From JASSUD01 sp031963005 (GTDB taxonomy: Bacteria > Pseudomonadota > Gammaproteobacteria > Burkholderiales > Burkholderiaceae): 64,000 nt of DNA. Shown here piece after piece: positions 62,846 through 64,000 of this stretch. Both the position numbers and the translations under genes were made by a program. How positions within the stretch are numbered: position 1 is the first letter of the stretch; every line of letters begins with the position of its first letter. The notes under the pieces were generated by a model. The model did no database searches. It was not told the DNA's origin and saw nothing but the letters and a program-made list of their open reading frames with translations. Where the stretch lies: assembly GCA_031963005.1 (NCBI GenBank), contig JASSUL010000006.1, forward strand, positions 62,001 through 126,000. The letters are read 5' to 3'.

Positions 62846-64000
62846 CTATAAACTCATATTGATGACAGTATGGTTGGTATCAATAGTGTTATCTGATTCT
62901 ATATTATTCACTAAATGAATAAGTGCTTTAAGAGATTGATTCGATACATTTTTGGCTTTTTGAGCTGCAGTATGCTCACTTTCTGTTAATGGGAAAATTT
63001 TATTTATCTGCGCATTTCTCACGGATTCTTCATTTTTTATAGCAATATCTATATGTTCTAATAGTATAGGTATTTTTGAATAGAATGCTTCTGCGAGGGT
63101 TAACTGTTCTTTGAAATAGTTAACGGATTGAAGAAATAAGGGGATGTTAGGGAAATTTCGCCATGCTTTTTCCATCTCATCACAAGTGATTGCTGCAATC
63201 CTAAACCCATAAACTAAAGAAGTAATCCATGCTGACGATAAAGAGAACACGGCAGCAGCATCTGCTCCATTTTTGCTGGCATGAATGGAAAGGTAGATGC
63301 TTGTCCCTATTAATCCGGCAAGAATGATTATATCTATAGCAGGACGGAATATATCGCCTATGTAGGAATGTATTATTTTTCTAGTGAATTTCATTGATTC
63401 TTTGCATTCATCAATCTCTTTTTTGGTATTAGTATATAGTTTTTCAGTCTTAGATATATATGATGGGGAATTGTTGTTGGTTAATCGTATGGTATTAATA
63501 GCCTTAATGGTTTTTTTCATAGATATTGTGATGTTTTTTTGTATAGCATAGGCGTTTAAATGGCGCAATTTATCTTCGGGCCTATTGTCTCTATCATACC
63601 TTGCGGCGACTTGTTGTTTTAATTTTTCATGTGCGAGCTTTATATTAATAGATTTATTTTTTATTTCTGTAAATTCGAGAATTTTTTCATTCATTCTGGA
63701 TAATATATTGAGTAATGCAATATCGCGGCTTGGATAATCCTGTTTAAGTAAAAAATTAATAAGATGGGAAAATATTATTTTATAGGTTTCATCATCGTAG
63801 TCTGAGGAATTTTCAAGATATTGAAAATAATAATGAATGTCCTCAATATCAAACGCATAGAAAAAGTGATTGGCTATGGGATATTGTTTTAATAAATCCT
63901 CCAATCGTATTTTTCTTTTGTCTTTAGGATGATTTAATTGCGCAAGTTCAATAGGGGGTGTAGTTGCTGGAAGTGGAGCAATGCGGTTGGAACGGAGTTC
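62846..64000 (-). CDS. Orphan protein with a central membrane hairpin (5' end beyond window)
   Basis: At least 384 residues; the frame stays open to the right edge (ELRSNRIAPLPATTPP at the edge), so the true start is outside. A TTG at 63904 is unlikely to be the start. No family recognised. The N-terminal half is helical and charged (YDRDNRPEDKLRHLNAYAIQ). Two hydrophobic helices (IDIIILAGLIGTSIYLSIHA and AAAVFSLSSAWITSLVYGF) are separated by about 6 residues, and a helical domain follows (YFKEQLTLAEAFYSKIPILL). The paired helices match the layout of the genes at 57025, 58199 and 58818. AT-rich compared with lipA. Confidence 0.6.
   Translation of the reverse strand, partial: ELRSNRIAPLPATTPPIELAQLNHPKDKRKIRLEDLLKQYPIANHFFYAFDIEDIHYYFQYLENSSDYDDETYKIIFSHLINFLLKQDYPSRDIALLNILSRMNEKILEFTEIKNKSINIKLAHEKLKQQVAARYDRDNRPEDKLRHLNAYAIQKNITISMKKTIKAINTIRLTNNNSPSYISKTEKLYTNTKKEIDECKESMKFTRKIIHSYIGDIFRPAIDIIILAGLIGTSIYLSIHASKNGADAAAVFSLSSAWITSLVYGFRIAAITCDEMEKAWRNFPNIPLFLQSVNYFKEQLTLAEAFYSKIPILLEHIDIAIKNEESVRNAQINKIFPLTESEHTAAQKAKNVSNQSLKALIHLVNNIESDNTIDTNHTVINMSL

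Overview
The window looks like chromosome of a beta-proteobacterium of the Burkholderiaceae. The evidence is the protein sequences of the housekeeping genes and their order: hydrolase-dacC-ybeD-lipB, PTS EIIA-HPr, glnE/yhdP/tldD/aroG/yggS, resB/engB/hemB and a complete division and cell wall (dcw) cluster. Three things set it apart from free-living Burkholderia: AT-rich orphan genes wedged between housekeeping genes, decayed insertion sequences, and eukaryote-like proteins (two F-box proteins, leucine-rich repeats, ankyrin repeats). Together they suggest a host-associated lineage with a changing genome, most like the fungus-inhabiting Mycoavidus/Glomeribacter group. The genus is inference; no 16S rRNA or tRNA gene was seen here.

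Layout. 0-3.2 kb is a decayed accessory patch: an F-box/ankyrin gene broken by a frameshift, an F-box/LRR gene with a 144-bp tandem repeat, and remnants of IS3-, IS110- and IS1634-type transposases. 3.2-13.4 kb carries relA, an alpha/beta hydrolase, dacC, ybeD, lipB, a DUF815 ATPase, an MFS transporter, PTS EIIA and HPr, with several short palindromic non-coding repeats between them. 13.4-14.8 kb is an AT-rich orphan gene. 15-26.6 kb holds glnE, a very large yhdP, tldD, aroG and yggS. 26.9-27.8 kb is an orphan with a 195-bp tandem repeat, placed where ccsA would be expected next to resB. 27.8-32.7 kb holds resB, engB, hemB and a cold-shock gene. 33.1-35.4 kb is accessory: a complete copy of the palindromic repeat, an ankyrin protein and an Rpn-type nuclease. 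35.6-56.4 kb is the dcw cluster, all on the minus strand: mraZ-rsmH-ftsL-ftsI-murE-murF-mraY-murD-ftsW-murG-murC-ddl-ftsQ-ftsA-ftsZ-lpxC. 57-61.2 kb is an island of unknown genes, several ending in a two-helix membrane hairpin. lipA then follows at 61.7 kb, about 52 kb from lipB, and another unknown gene runs off the right edge.

How it fits together. The core genes make and divide a meso-diaminopimelate peptidoglycan wall (murC-F, mraY, murG, ftsW, ftsI, dacC), start lipid A synthesis (lpxC), maintain the outer membrane (yhdP), and provide stringent response, lipoate, haem and aromatic precursors. The accessory genes look like secreted host-interaction factors: Ser/Thr/Pro/Asn-rich N-termini, F-box and ankyrin modules that in eukaryotes act in ubiquitin ligases and protein binding, and paired membrane helices recalling chlamydial inclusion-membrane proteins. 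No secretion system is encoded in the window, so that role is inferred.

The most unusual signals are: the membrane-hairpin gene island; two hairpin elements inside the dcw cluster with different stems but shared loop motifs; two families of palindromic repeats that share a core but differ in ends; low-complexity insertions in several essential cell-wall enzymes; and an FtsI whose KTG motif reads KTS.
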